In this document: positions 57,407 to 64,000 of the stretch, one piece after another
Position numbering within the stretch: the stretch's first letter is position 1
Layout of the letters: every line of letters begins with the position of its first letter
DNA from: an uncultured Sunxiuqinia sp.
GTDB lineage: Bacteria; Bacteroidota; Bacteroidia; Bacteroidales; Prolixibacteraceae
NCBI RefSeq assembly: GCF_963678245.1
Contig: NZ_OY782767.1
Location: 310,001-374,000 of the forward strand
Length of the DNA stretch: 64,000 nt
Reading direction: 5' to 3'
Notes under the pieces: generated by a model
What the model was told of the DNA's origin: nothing
Database searches by the model: none
What the model saw: only the letters and a program-made list of their open reading frames with translations
Program-made: the position numbers and the translations under genes

Positions 57407-58395
57407 ATAGAGCCATTTTTAGTTGTCTGTTTTTTTAAGCTCCTTTTTTCTGAAAGCGCATCCAATACTCTTTCACTTTCTATTCTTGGAGTTTCTGAAA
57501 GTACGGAAAACTCTTTAGCCGTGAGTGAGTTATATATCGAAAAAAGTGTTTTCCAATTTTTAAGATATTCATTTTTAATTATTGTAGGATCAATTTTTAA
57601 GATAGCTGCTTCGTATCGGTCATATGGTTTTGAACCGTAAATATTTTTTCTGATACCAGTGTTGTCTTCAAAGATAATGGTTGGAAACCCTCTTACGCCG
57701 TAATCTCTTGCCAATGTTAAATCATCTTCAAATAAGTTTTTAGCCTTTCCTTTAAAATCATTTTTTAATTGCTCAACATTAAGCCCTACGTTTTTTGCAG
57801 CAGTTTTCAAATGCTCCCATTTTGCAATATTTATCTTTTTCAAAAATACCATTTCACGAATTTCCCTCATAAATAAGTAGGCTTTTTCGTTATTTTGTAA
57901 TTGGGCTGCCTTAAAAGCGATGGAAGGAGGGTAGGATGAGTTGAGAGGATCTTCTAGCCATAGATCTCCATCAATGGGCATATCGTAATAAACACTAACT
58001 TCATCCCAGTGATGAGCGACGTCTGAAGGTTTACTAATTCCACCACTATTGTAACTCCAGTCTGGTAACAGACCACCCATTCTGTATTCTATCTCAATGT
58101 ATTTATCATACTCTAATTTTAGTTTTCTTAGTTGCGGTTCAATGCCCCAGCAAGAAGAGCAAATAGGGTCTGTAAAATAAACTATCTTTATTTTTTTATC
58201 GGTGGATTGATGAATTTTTGTAGAATCTGCTGTTTCATTGATTGGCATTTCACACATTCCTGTTTCAAGGTCGCACAATAGGGGATTGGTATTTGTCGTT
58301 TTCTTCTTCATATCTTTTCTTTTTTGTTGACTCTGACAAGCTGTAATACATAGCAGAGATAAGATAAATGGCATGAGATGTATTTTAGTTATCAT
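57388..58395 (-). CDS. DsbA/SpxH-like thioredoxin-fold lipoprotein
   Basis: A 335-residue lipoprotein (signal MITKIHLMPFILSLLCITAC, lipobox C20). The thioredoxin-like domain begins IKIVYFTDPICSSCWGIEP with the redox pair C79/C82 and has an inserted helical domain and the cis-Pro loop GVRGFPTIIFED, as in DsbA/FrnE and SpxH (YjbH) proteins. Two further Cys lie in the linker (CDLETGMC). It is probably a periplasmic or outer-membrane disulfide oxidoreductase. It is divergently transcribed from an HxlR regulator, with an operator between them, so it is likely to be that regulator's target and redox-controlled. Confidence 0.82.
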   Translation of the reverse strand: MITKIHLMPFILSLLCITACQSQQKRKDMKKKTTNTNPLLCDLETGMCEMPINETADSTKIHQSTDKKIKIVYFTDPICSSCWGIEPQLRKLKLEYDKYIEIEYRMGGLLPDWSYNSGGISKPSDVAHHWDEVSVYYDMPIDGDLWLEDPLNSSYPPSIAFKAAQLQNNEKAYLFMREIREMVFLKKINIAKWEHLKTAAKNVGLNVEQLKNDFKGKAKNLFEDDLTLARDYGVRGFPTIIFEDNTGIRKNIYGSKPYDRYEAAILKIDPTIIKNEYLKNWKTLFSIYNSLTAKEFSVLSETPRIESERVLDALSEKRSLKKQTTKNGSIWKLAK

Positions 58396-58422
58396 TGTAA
58401 TCTCTGATTCTTGCTAACAACA

Positions 58423-58430
58423 CAAAGATA
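58423..58430 (-). promoter_or_regulatory. Candidate -7 box of the DsbA-like gene
   Basis: Read on the minus strand this is TATCTTTG, an exact TAnnTTTG match, 28 bases upstream of the ATG. No good -33 element is visible, which would fit a promoter that needs an activator. Confidence 0.4.
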
Positions 58431-58444
58431 ATTTATTAAAAGTG

Positions 58445-58452
58445 TATATTTG
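58445..58452 (+). promoter_or_regulatory. Candidate -7 box of the HxlR gene
   Basis: TATATTTG matches TAnnTTTG exactly. Transcription would start near 58459, just before the operator, so a bound regulator could block its own gene. No clear -33 element is present. Confidence 0.4.
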
Positions 58453-58460
58453 ATATGGAT

Positions 58461-58494
58461 TTCCTTTTAGGAAGTAGTTTCCTATAGGAAACTA
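58461..58494. promoter_or_regulatory. Palindromic operator pair, probable HxlR binding sites
   Basis: A perfect 20-base palindrome TAGTTTCCTATAGGAAACTA lies at 58475-58494. A shorter site with the same arms, TTCCTTTTAGGAA, lies at 58461-58473; the centres are about 17 bases apart. Both are between two divergent genes, one of them an HxlR-type regulator. Confidence 0.75.
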
Positions 58495-58536
58495 TCAGGA
58501 AGGAATTATTATTAAAGTTTTACATTTTATCTAATA

Positions 58537-58893
58537 ATGAGAAAGAAAGCAATAGTTAACGACACACTTGTTTGTCAAGTTAGGATGCAGGCAATTAGCG
58601 ATACAATGAGTATTTTGTCTGGCAAATGGAAATTTCATATCCTGGGAACACTTATAGAAGGCAATAAATTGGGTTTTATGGATTTGTTGAGAGAAGTAGA
58701 CGGAATAGGGACTAAAATGCTTTCTAAAGAGCTACAAGATTTAGAAATGAACAAATTAGTTAGCCGAACGGTAATGAATACAAAACCAATAACAGTTCAA
58801 TATTCTCTTACTGAATATGGTGCAACTCTTTCGCCACTTATTGATGAAATAGCAAAATGGGGAATTGAATATAGAAAATCAATTTACAAATAG
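58537..58893 (+). CDS. HxlR-family winged-helix regulator
   Basis: The 118-residue protein has the HxlR layout: SGKWKFHILGTLIEGNKLGFMDLLREVDGIGTKMLSKELQDLE, the beta-wing VSRTVMNTKPITVQYSLTE and a C-terminal helix LIDEIAKWGIEY. HxlR dimers bind palindromes and often sense reactive electrophiles or oxidants through a Cys near the N-terminus; here one Cys (VNDTLVCQV) is in that position. It is divergent from the DsbA-like lipoprotein, with a palindrome between them. Confidence 0.93.
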   Translation: MRKKAIVNDTLVCQVRMQAISDTMSILSGKWKFHILGTLIEGNKLGFMDLLREVDGIGTKMLSKELQDLEMNKLVSRTVMNTKPITVQYSLTEYGATLSPLIDEIAKWGIEYRKSIYK

Positions 58894-58914
58894 CACTATC
58901 TCATAAGGAGTCTT

Positions 58915-59985
58915 TTACTCCAATAAATAATACAGTCTTTTTTGTTATACCATATTTCTGCCCATTCAAAGACTTTTGATTTGGCACCCTCAATAGATTC
59001 GAACTTATTGCCATCTACTAATTCTGATTTCAAGGTATAGAAGAAGGATTCTGCTACTGCATTATCCCAGAAAATGTTTTTTCCTGCTCATTGATTGAGA
59101 GATGAAAGAATTGGTATTAATAGTTTTCTAAATTCTCTGGAGGCGTATTTTATCCCCTATCAGAATGAAAAAGCATCGATTGTGTTGTTTTCCTTTTTCC
59201 TAGAGCCATTCTCCAGACTGCAATAATCGTTTTCTGAGTACATAAACTTGTACTTTATGAGCAACTCATGATTTACCTATCATATCTATCCATGATAGGA
59301 TGGTTAAGTACAACCATCCTTTTTGAGTTTTGATATAGGTAATATCTGATACCCAGACTTGGTTTTATTTGTTTGATTTAGAATTGTGATCCAGTAAATT
59401 TTCACACTCAGGATAACTATGATCACTGTAGGTCGTGACTTCAACCTTCTTTTTGTATTTACTGCCCAAGCCATTTTTACTCCTGATTTTGGCTACCCTG
59501 CGTCCTGAGATTTTATAGTGTTTGCGTTTCAACCCTGTTATGCGAGTAGATCCATAAGTAGCCTGACTAGCATCAAACTCCTTCTTAATTAAATCTGCAA
59601 ACAAATTACGCTGCACTGATCCTTTGGAAGGACTCTGGCTAAACCACCGGTATATAACTACTCCGATTTACGTTTAAAACCCTGCACATCCTTTCGGTGG
59701 AATATAAATGTCGATACGCCGCTATAAATTGGTAGATTTCCCATCGCTCCTGTAAAAGATGTGAACGGTCTTTTTAAAGTTTCAATTCATTTTCCCTAAG
59801 AGCCTTACGCAATTTTTTAACCTCGATTGATTCTTCAGGTAAGTTTGCTTTTACTGCTGTTGCTGGATCAGAGTTTACCCATTTATGCCAACTGTACAGT
59901 TTTTATACCTAATTCTTTGGCCAATTTTATATTTTATCGCTGATGACTTAAACGTACCGCTTGTTCTTCAAGCTCGTTACTGTAA
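58915..59985 (-). mobile_element. Decayed IS3-family insertion sequence
   Basis: Minus-strand fragments of both IS3 genes are present. OrfA pieces lie about 59985-59775 (NSDPATAVKANLPEESIEVK). OrfB pieces lie about 59753-58915: STERMCRVLNVNRSSYI, then ATYGSTRITGLKRKHYKISG in the one open stretch (59365-59616), QVWVSDITYIKTQKGW with the first Asp of the DDE triad, and WDNAVAESFFYTLKSEL. Several frameshifts and stops separate them, so the element is dead. Terminal inverted repeats could not be fixed by eye, so the ends are approximate. Confidence 0.8.
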
Positions 59986-60138
59986 ACATGTTATTTTATT
60001 TCTCTCGGATATTTGTTTATGAGCAAATAGTCTTGAATATGCAGTTCGAGTCAAAGTACCTATTCCCTAAAGGCATTATAAAAAGATGCAACAGATGGTG
60101 GCTGAATCCATACCCGAATCTGCTGCATTTTAAACAGC

Positions 60139-62577
60139 TTAGTTCTTTATAAAACTTCCGCTGAATTGATTACTGTTGTCGTCTGTTATTACGTATTTAT
60201 AAAATCCACTTCGAAGGTTGCGCGGTCTGTATTCAACCGTTGTATTTCCGAAGATTATTGTCATATTTTGAGCGTCAACAATTCTTCCCGAGAGGTCATA
60301 TACTTTGATGTTTACCTGCTGTGTTGGCTCTTGCAATTCTATGGTTGTATAGCTGTCAAACGGATTAGGAAAAATCTTTAATTCCTGCGATTGATCAAGA
60401 GAAACTTTTACATTCGAAGTCAAATCAGAATTGAAAGCCATTTGATTTACACTCAGGTGAAACGGAGCAAAGTTTTGATAGTTTCCGATGACTGAGAAAA
60501 CAACTCGTTGAACGTCATTGATTGTCGCTTTATTTCCTGCTCCATCCACGAAATCTTCAAAAGCAATGGCGTAAAATGTTTCGGTCGAACTGGCCGGAAT
60601 GACTTTGCGGAAACGATTCGACCAATCACCTCCATTTTTCGGCATCACTACCACTTCAATTGCATGAGAACTTTCAATATTAAATTGGATGGAATGATAT
60701 TCGGTCACGTCCAGAGATTGGTCGCCGGGCAAAATCTGGCGAAACAGGTTCACAGTGCCTTTTACTTCTCCTGAGATGTTTGGGTGTCTTTCAACACAAT
60801 ACAACCAGCTGTTAAAATCGGTTTCGTAATTGTCAATTTCAAACTGTTGTATTTTCACATCCTCGGACAGGTAATCTACAGCCCACGGCCCATCAGCCAG
60901 ATAGAGAGCATCGTGTTGCGTTGATCCTTCGGAATAAATCGACAACCCAATATCAAATAGACTTCCTGTGTAATACGAAACACTTTCGTGCCAGCTGCCT
61001 GATAATTTTATTTTGTTCGTAGCATCAACATGACTATCTTTTTCCGTTGGAGAAATGCTGCTTTGTACCGAGATTTCCTGCACGGCATATTTATTGATAA
61101 GGTTTAGGTGAACTTCTCCGTTGGCATAATATCCTGAGCGAACAAAAACATTTGGAATTTTATCTTCTGATGATTCGCTAATCATTGGTTTTTCTTCGTT
61201 GAATGAGTCAATGATGTGGTTGGCAATTGAAAATACTTGGGAGTAGGAGCTGCCCCAAATCTGGAAATTGTAATAATCTCCTTCCGGATATTGCGCAATG
61301 TTCCAAAAACTGAACAGTTCATTCTGAGTTTCGCCAAGTCTGACTGAGAAACTGAGTGAGTTTTCAATTTCTCCGCCAGCCCGTTGTATTTTTGCACTGA
61401 TGATTTGATGCCCGCGTACTAATACGGTTCGAATATCTTCCAGGCTCGAGCTGTTTAAACGATCGCATATCACTTTAGAATGATCGTAAATTGTGCCTTT
61501 TGTCTCAGTGGCTAACACGGCTGAAATACGCACGTCGTCAAGGTAATAATCTACCGAAAAAACTTTTTCAGCATTGGTAATTGCAATCAAATCTTTCGGG
61601 CTCGAAATGTGTGCTGTTTCGGTGCCGTACATGCCGCTTTCGGGGATGTAGGTTTCCAGTGCTTTAATTTGGGCACTTTTCAGTCCAAATTTATCAATTG
61701 CCCGAAATTTTAGTTGAATATCCTTTTTATCGATTTGGTTTTGAAGTTTATTCCTGGTGAAATTACGATTGGCAATCAGTCCAGCTAATTTCCCGTTACT
61801 TTCCAAACCACCGGCATTGGCTGAGGTTACGTTGGTGGCGCTGTTAACATCAGTTAGGTTCACTGTTTTAATGGCCGTGTATGGATTCGCTGTGACATAG
61901 AAAATTGCATCATTAAAATCATTATCACATGAACTCCAGTCACGACGGATATCTTCAAAACCAAGGAAAACACGTTTGTTCTCCGGGTCGGCAAGCAATA
62001 CGTTGTGGTAACGTAAGCTCGGATCAGATTCCGGGTTATAATCCGGGTTGGAGTAGACTTGCCATTGTCCTGAAGTCACTTTACTTCCGTTCCAGCCATT
62101 GGCTAAAAGAACCCAGCCAATTCCAGTCCCCGCAGGAAAAGAGCCTATTTTCACTTTGTCGCCAGCTTTTAAACTACCGCCGGAACCTTCTGCTGATACA
62201 TTTGGAAAAATAATTGTAATATCTTCCGGCTGAGGTTTAGGAACTGATTTCGAAGAAATGTCGTAGGTGTAAAATCCTAGCACGTTTTTGTACCCAGCAC
62301 CTTCTTTTACAAATGTTACATATACATCAGCTTGTTCATATAAAATAATATCGGTATCATAGCCTGAAGAGATGTAATGCGGATTGTAATCCGATACCGG
62401 ATAGCCTTCGGGCAGAGAGTTATTGATCAAAGTCATCGTTGTAGAGGTTACTTTATCACGATTGGGTTCAAGATAAAGTGGTGTTCCGTCGCTGGTGTAG
62501 TCACCCAGAAAATTGTAATTCTGAGCCAACAGAATGTTTGTTAATAACATCAAAGTAAGGAATGTAAACTTTTTCAT
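60139..62577 (-). CDS. T9SS-exported DUF4114-domain protein
   Basis: I start at the ATG at 62577 (the frame opens at 62649), where the signal peptide begins: MKKFTFLTLMLLTNILLAQ. The 812-residue protein has a DUF4114 domain (about 80-245; VTFVKEGAGYKNVLGFYTYD, GIGWVLLANGW, FEDIRRDWSSCDNDFNDAIF), a long beta-rich middle and a C-terminal type A T9SS sorting domain (about 735-812; LKIFPNPFDSYTTIEL, ending SGSFIKN). The acidic CDNDFNDA motif is typical of DUF4114 and probably binds calcium. It should be a large surface or secreted protein with a binding or adhesion role. It is divergent from the H-NOX cluster. Confidence 0.85.
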   Translation of the reverse strand: MKKFTFLTLMLLTNILLAQNYNFLGDYTSDGTPLYLEPNRDKVTSTTMTLINNSLPEGYPVSDYNPHYISSGYDTDIILYEQADVYVTFVKEGAGYKNVLGFYTYDISSKSVPKPQPEDITIIFPNVSAEGSGGSLKAGDKVKIGSFPAGTGIGWVLLANGWNGSKVTSGQWQVYSNPDYNPESDPSLRYHNVLLADPENKRVFLGFEDIRRDWSSCDNDFNDAIFYVTANPYTAIKTVNLTDVNSATNVTSANAGGLESNGKLAGLIANRNFTRNKLQNQIDKKDIQLKFRAIDKFGLKSAQIKALETYIPESGMYGTETAHISSPKDLIAITNAEKVFSVDYYLDDVRISAVLATETKGTIYDHSKVICDRLNSSSLEDIRTVLVRGHQIISAKIQRAGGEIENSLSFSVRLGETQNELFSFWNIAQYPEGDYYNFQIWGSSYSQVFSIANHIIDSFNEEKPMISESSEDKIPNVFVRSGYYANGEVHLNLINKYAVQEISVQSSISPTEKDSHVDATNKIKLSGSWHESVSYYTGSLFDIGLSIYSEGSTQHDALYLADGPWAVDYLSEDVKIQQFEIDNYETDFNSWLYCVERHPNISGEVKGTVNLFRQILPGDQSLDVTEYHSIQFNIESSHAIEVVVMPKNGGDWSNRFRKVIPASSTETFYAIAFEDFVDGAGNKATINDVQRVVFSVIGNYQNFAPFHLSVNQMAFNSDLTSNVKVSLDQSQELKIFPNPFDSYTTIELQEPTQQVNIKVYDLSGRIVDAQNMTIIFGNTTVEYRPRNLRSGFYKYVITDDNSNQFSGSFIKN

Positions 62578-62594
62578 TGTGCTTGTTTTTTTTT

Positions 62595-62602
62595 CAAATG
62601 TA
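62595..62602 (-). promoter_or_regulatory. Candidate -7 box of the DUF4114 gene
   Basis: On the minus strand this reads TACATTTG, matching TAnnTTTG, 17 bases before the ATG at 62577. The implied leader is very short and no -33 element is evident. Confidence 0.3.
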
Positions 62603-62810
62603 TGATGCATTTGAAGCGGTTTGGTTTTTATTCGTTTTTTGGAAGACAAGTGTCGACCAGTGGTAGTGTAGCATGCTTAATTGGTTTCGCCAAAAGAGCA
62701 AATACCATTCGTCGATACTTTTTTGCCGTCTAACGAACATTCCATAACTTTAAACGAATATTATGATTTCTCAGAAAATCTATTGTCAAATTTGTCTAAA
62801 GTAAAAATCA

Positions 62811-63242
62811 ATGAAAACAAGTAATGAGATGGCAAAAAAACTTTCAATTCTATTGATTGAAGATGATATGATAGAGATCATGAAACTCAATCGCACAATT
62901 TCCAAACTAGAACTCCCTCACCAGATTGTTGAAGCACACAATGGCGAAGAAGCGTTGGAGCAGTTGAAACAAAAGGACCGGTTACCGGAAATTATCCTAT
63001 TGGATTTAAACATGCCCAAAATTAGCGGAATCGAATTTTTGAAAATCCTGAAGAATGATCCTATCCTCAGATATATTCCGACAATTGTTTTAACGACTTC
63101 AGCAAATCATAAAGATATGTTGGAGTGTTACAAAATTGGGATTGCCGGATATGTAATCAAGCCTCTGAAATATGAAGATTATGTACAGAAATTGAAAGCA
63201 GTAATGGAATATTGGACTGTTAATGAACTAATAAAAGCCTAA
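62811..63242 (+). CDS. Receiver-domain response regulator
   Basis: The 143-residue single receiver domain has the acidic pair in LIEDDM, D65 in ILLDLNMPKISG, the Thr/Ser switch in VLTTSAN and a Lys in YVIKPLKYEDY. The longer loop and C-terminal helix (VMEYWTVNEL) are like Rcp1-type regulators of phytochrome kinases. Its stop is 3 bases before the H-NOX start, so the two are translated from one transcript. It is probably phosphorylated by the kinase that begins at 63805. Confidence 0.93.
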   Translation: MKTSNEMAKKLSILLIEDDMIEIMKLNRTISKLELPHQIVEAHNGEEALEQLKQKDRLPEIILLDLNMPKISGIEFLKILKNDPILRYIPTIVLTTSANHKDMLECYKIGIAGYVIKPLKYEDYVQKLKAVMEYWTVNELIKA

Positions 63243-63245
63243 CTG

Positions 63246-63791
63246 ATGAAAGGAATTGTTTTTACTGAATTGTTGGAAATGGTCGAAGACAAGTTTGGAA
63301 TTGAAATGGTGGATGATATGATCCAACAATCCGACTTGAAGTCAGAAGGAGTTTACACTTCGATTGGAACGTATGATTTTTTTGAGATGCAGCAGCTGCT
63401 AGCGGTTCTTAGCACAAAAACAGGGATTTCAATTGATGATTTGGTGTACACATACGGACTCTTCTTTTTTAGTGTGTTGTACAAGCATCATCCCAATATT
63501 TTTGAGCTTTATCATGATCCGTTAGAGTTTCTTGCTTCTATCGAAAACCACATTCATGTTGAAGTACGAAAAATGTACCCCGACGCCGAACTTCCCACAT
63601 TTGAAGTTCTCTTAAAAGATGACAGACAGATTGAAATGATCTATTCGTCAGAAAGATCAATGTATATGTTTGCCAAAGCACTCATGGAAAAAACTTTTGA
63701 GCATTACAATCAGCCTGTGAAATTGACCATGGAAAAATTAAACGAACAAGGTACAAAGGTTTATTTTAAGCTTGCCTCGCTAAATCAATGA
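63246..63791 (+). CDS. H-NOX (heme nitric oxide/oxygen binding) sensor protein
   Basis: The 181-residue stand-alone H-NOX domain starts MKGIVFTELLEMVEDKFG. It contains the proximal heme-ligand region NHIHVEVRKMYPDAELPTF (H102 or H104, most likely H104 by the IH pattern) and the diagnostic heme-propionate motif YxSxR (Y133, S135, R137). A distal-pocket Tyr like that of oxygen-binding members is not evident, so NO sensing is more likely than oxygen sensing (inference). H-NOX proteins usually inhibit a partner histidine kinase or cyclase when NO is bound; the kinase gene follows 13 bases downstream. Confidence 0.94.
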   Translation: MKGIVFTELLEMVEDKFGIEMVDDMIQQSDLKSEGVYTSIGTYDFFEMQQLLAVLSTKTGISIDDLVYTYGLFFFSVLYKHHPNIFELYHDPLEFLASIENHIHVEVRKMYPDAELPTFEVLLKDDRQIEMIYSSERSMYMFAKALMEKTFEHYNQPVKLTMEKLNEQGTKVYFKLASLNQ

Positions 63792-63804
63792 TAAAATCTC
63801 TTTC

Positions 63805-64000
63805 ATGACAGAACTAACTAAAAAGATAGAAATTCTTGAACGTGCATTAAAAAGAGAAAAATCAGCTCGGCGTTTAGCTGAAGCGATTCTGGAGAGAAAG
63901 TCGTCTGAACTATTCGATCTTTCGCAGGCTTTGCAAGACTCCAATAGCCAGTTGCAGGAATTGCTTTCGGAGCAAACTTCGGAGTTGGAAGGTGTTTTTT
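63805..64000 (+). CDS. Start of a histidine kinase, cut off by the window end
   Basis: The ATG at 63805 opens a frame that runs off the window (65 codons). The text MTELTKKIEILERALKREKS and SELFDLSQALQDSNSQLQEL is a long coiled coil, the usual N-terminus of the soluble kinases encoded next to H-NOX genes in Bacteroidota. The kinase domain itself is not in view, so the call rests on the coiled coil and the context. Confidence 0.65.
   Translation, partial: MTELTKKIEILERALKREKSARRLAEAILERKSSELFDLSQALQDSNSQLQELLSEQTSELEGVF

Overview
The window looks like chromosomal DNA of a Bacteroidota bacterium, probably marine or sediment-dwelling and perhaps of the Marinilabiliales/Prolixibacteraceae type (the order is a guess). 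Evidence: AT-rich DNA, promoter elements of the TAnnTTTG type, a SusC/SusD pair with an ECF sigma factor and a FecR anti-sigma factor, three secreted proteins with type IX secretion (T9SS) C-terminal sorting domains, and a PorE-like TPR/propeller/OmpA protein. No tRNA, rRNA or CRISPR array was seen.

Layout. 1-2359: signalling genes (CheB end, hybrid histidine kinase, CheY-like regulator). 2351-6424: an ATP-grasp protein, the PorE-like protein and ElbB. 6493-10384 (minus strand): a methionine operon, aspartokinase-like - metY - metA. It is preceded by a promoter, a 33-codon leader ORF ending in a Met/Cys-rich run, and an attenuator-like RNA segment. 10457-13441: a lipoprotein, a HAD phosphatase and decayed DNA including an HU-family pseudogene with four in-frame stops. 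13437-16386 (minus): agaS and kbaZ, for galactosamine 6-phosphate breakdown. 17112-21198: two T9SS-exported proteins, one built from a 245-residue tandem duplication. 21553-26565: an operon of PfkB sugar kinase, S9 peptidase, EamA transporter and alanine dehydrogenase.

26664-50014 is a polysaccharide-utilisation-like locus. On the minus strand it has an esterase lipoprotein, a DUF4091 (GH123-like) lipoprotein and two beta-propeller proteins, one frameshifted. On the plus strand it has a frameshifted ECF sigma factor, FecR, SusC, two tandem SusD paralogues, a DUF5107-TPR protein, a GH88/GH105-type hydrolase and a Tat-type FAD oxidoreductase lipoprotein. A GH97 glycosidase (50356) follows. 52797-56463 is an amino-sugar operon: a NagB-LmbE fusion, an N-acetylhexosamine-kinase-like enzyme and a cytoplasmic CBM9-like protein. 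57388-58893 is a divergent DsbA-like lipoprotein/HxlR regulator pair with a perfect palindromic operator between them. 58915-59985 is a decayed IS3 element. 60139-62577 encodes a large DUF4114 T9SS protein. 62811-64000 begins an H-NOX gas-sensing cluster that runs off the window.

Taken together, the window suggests a glycan scavenger that exports surface proteins by T9SS, imports oligosaccharides through SusC/D and degrades amino sugars, with N-acetylgalactosamine a recurring but unproven theme. The most unusual signal is the Met/Cys leader peptide in front of the methionine operon, whose first enzyme is an aspartokinase homologue with altered active-site motifs. Several genes are broken by single-base losses, so either recent decay or assembly error is present.
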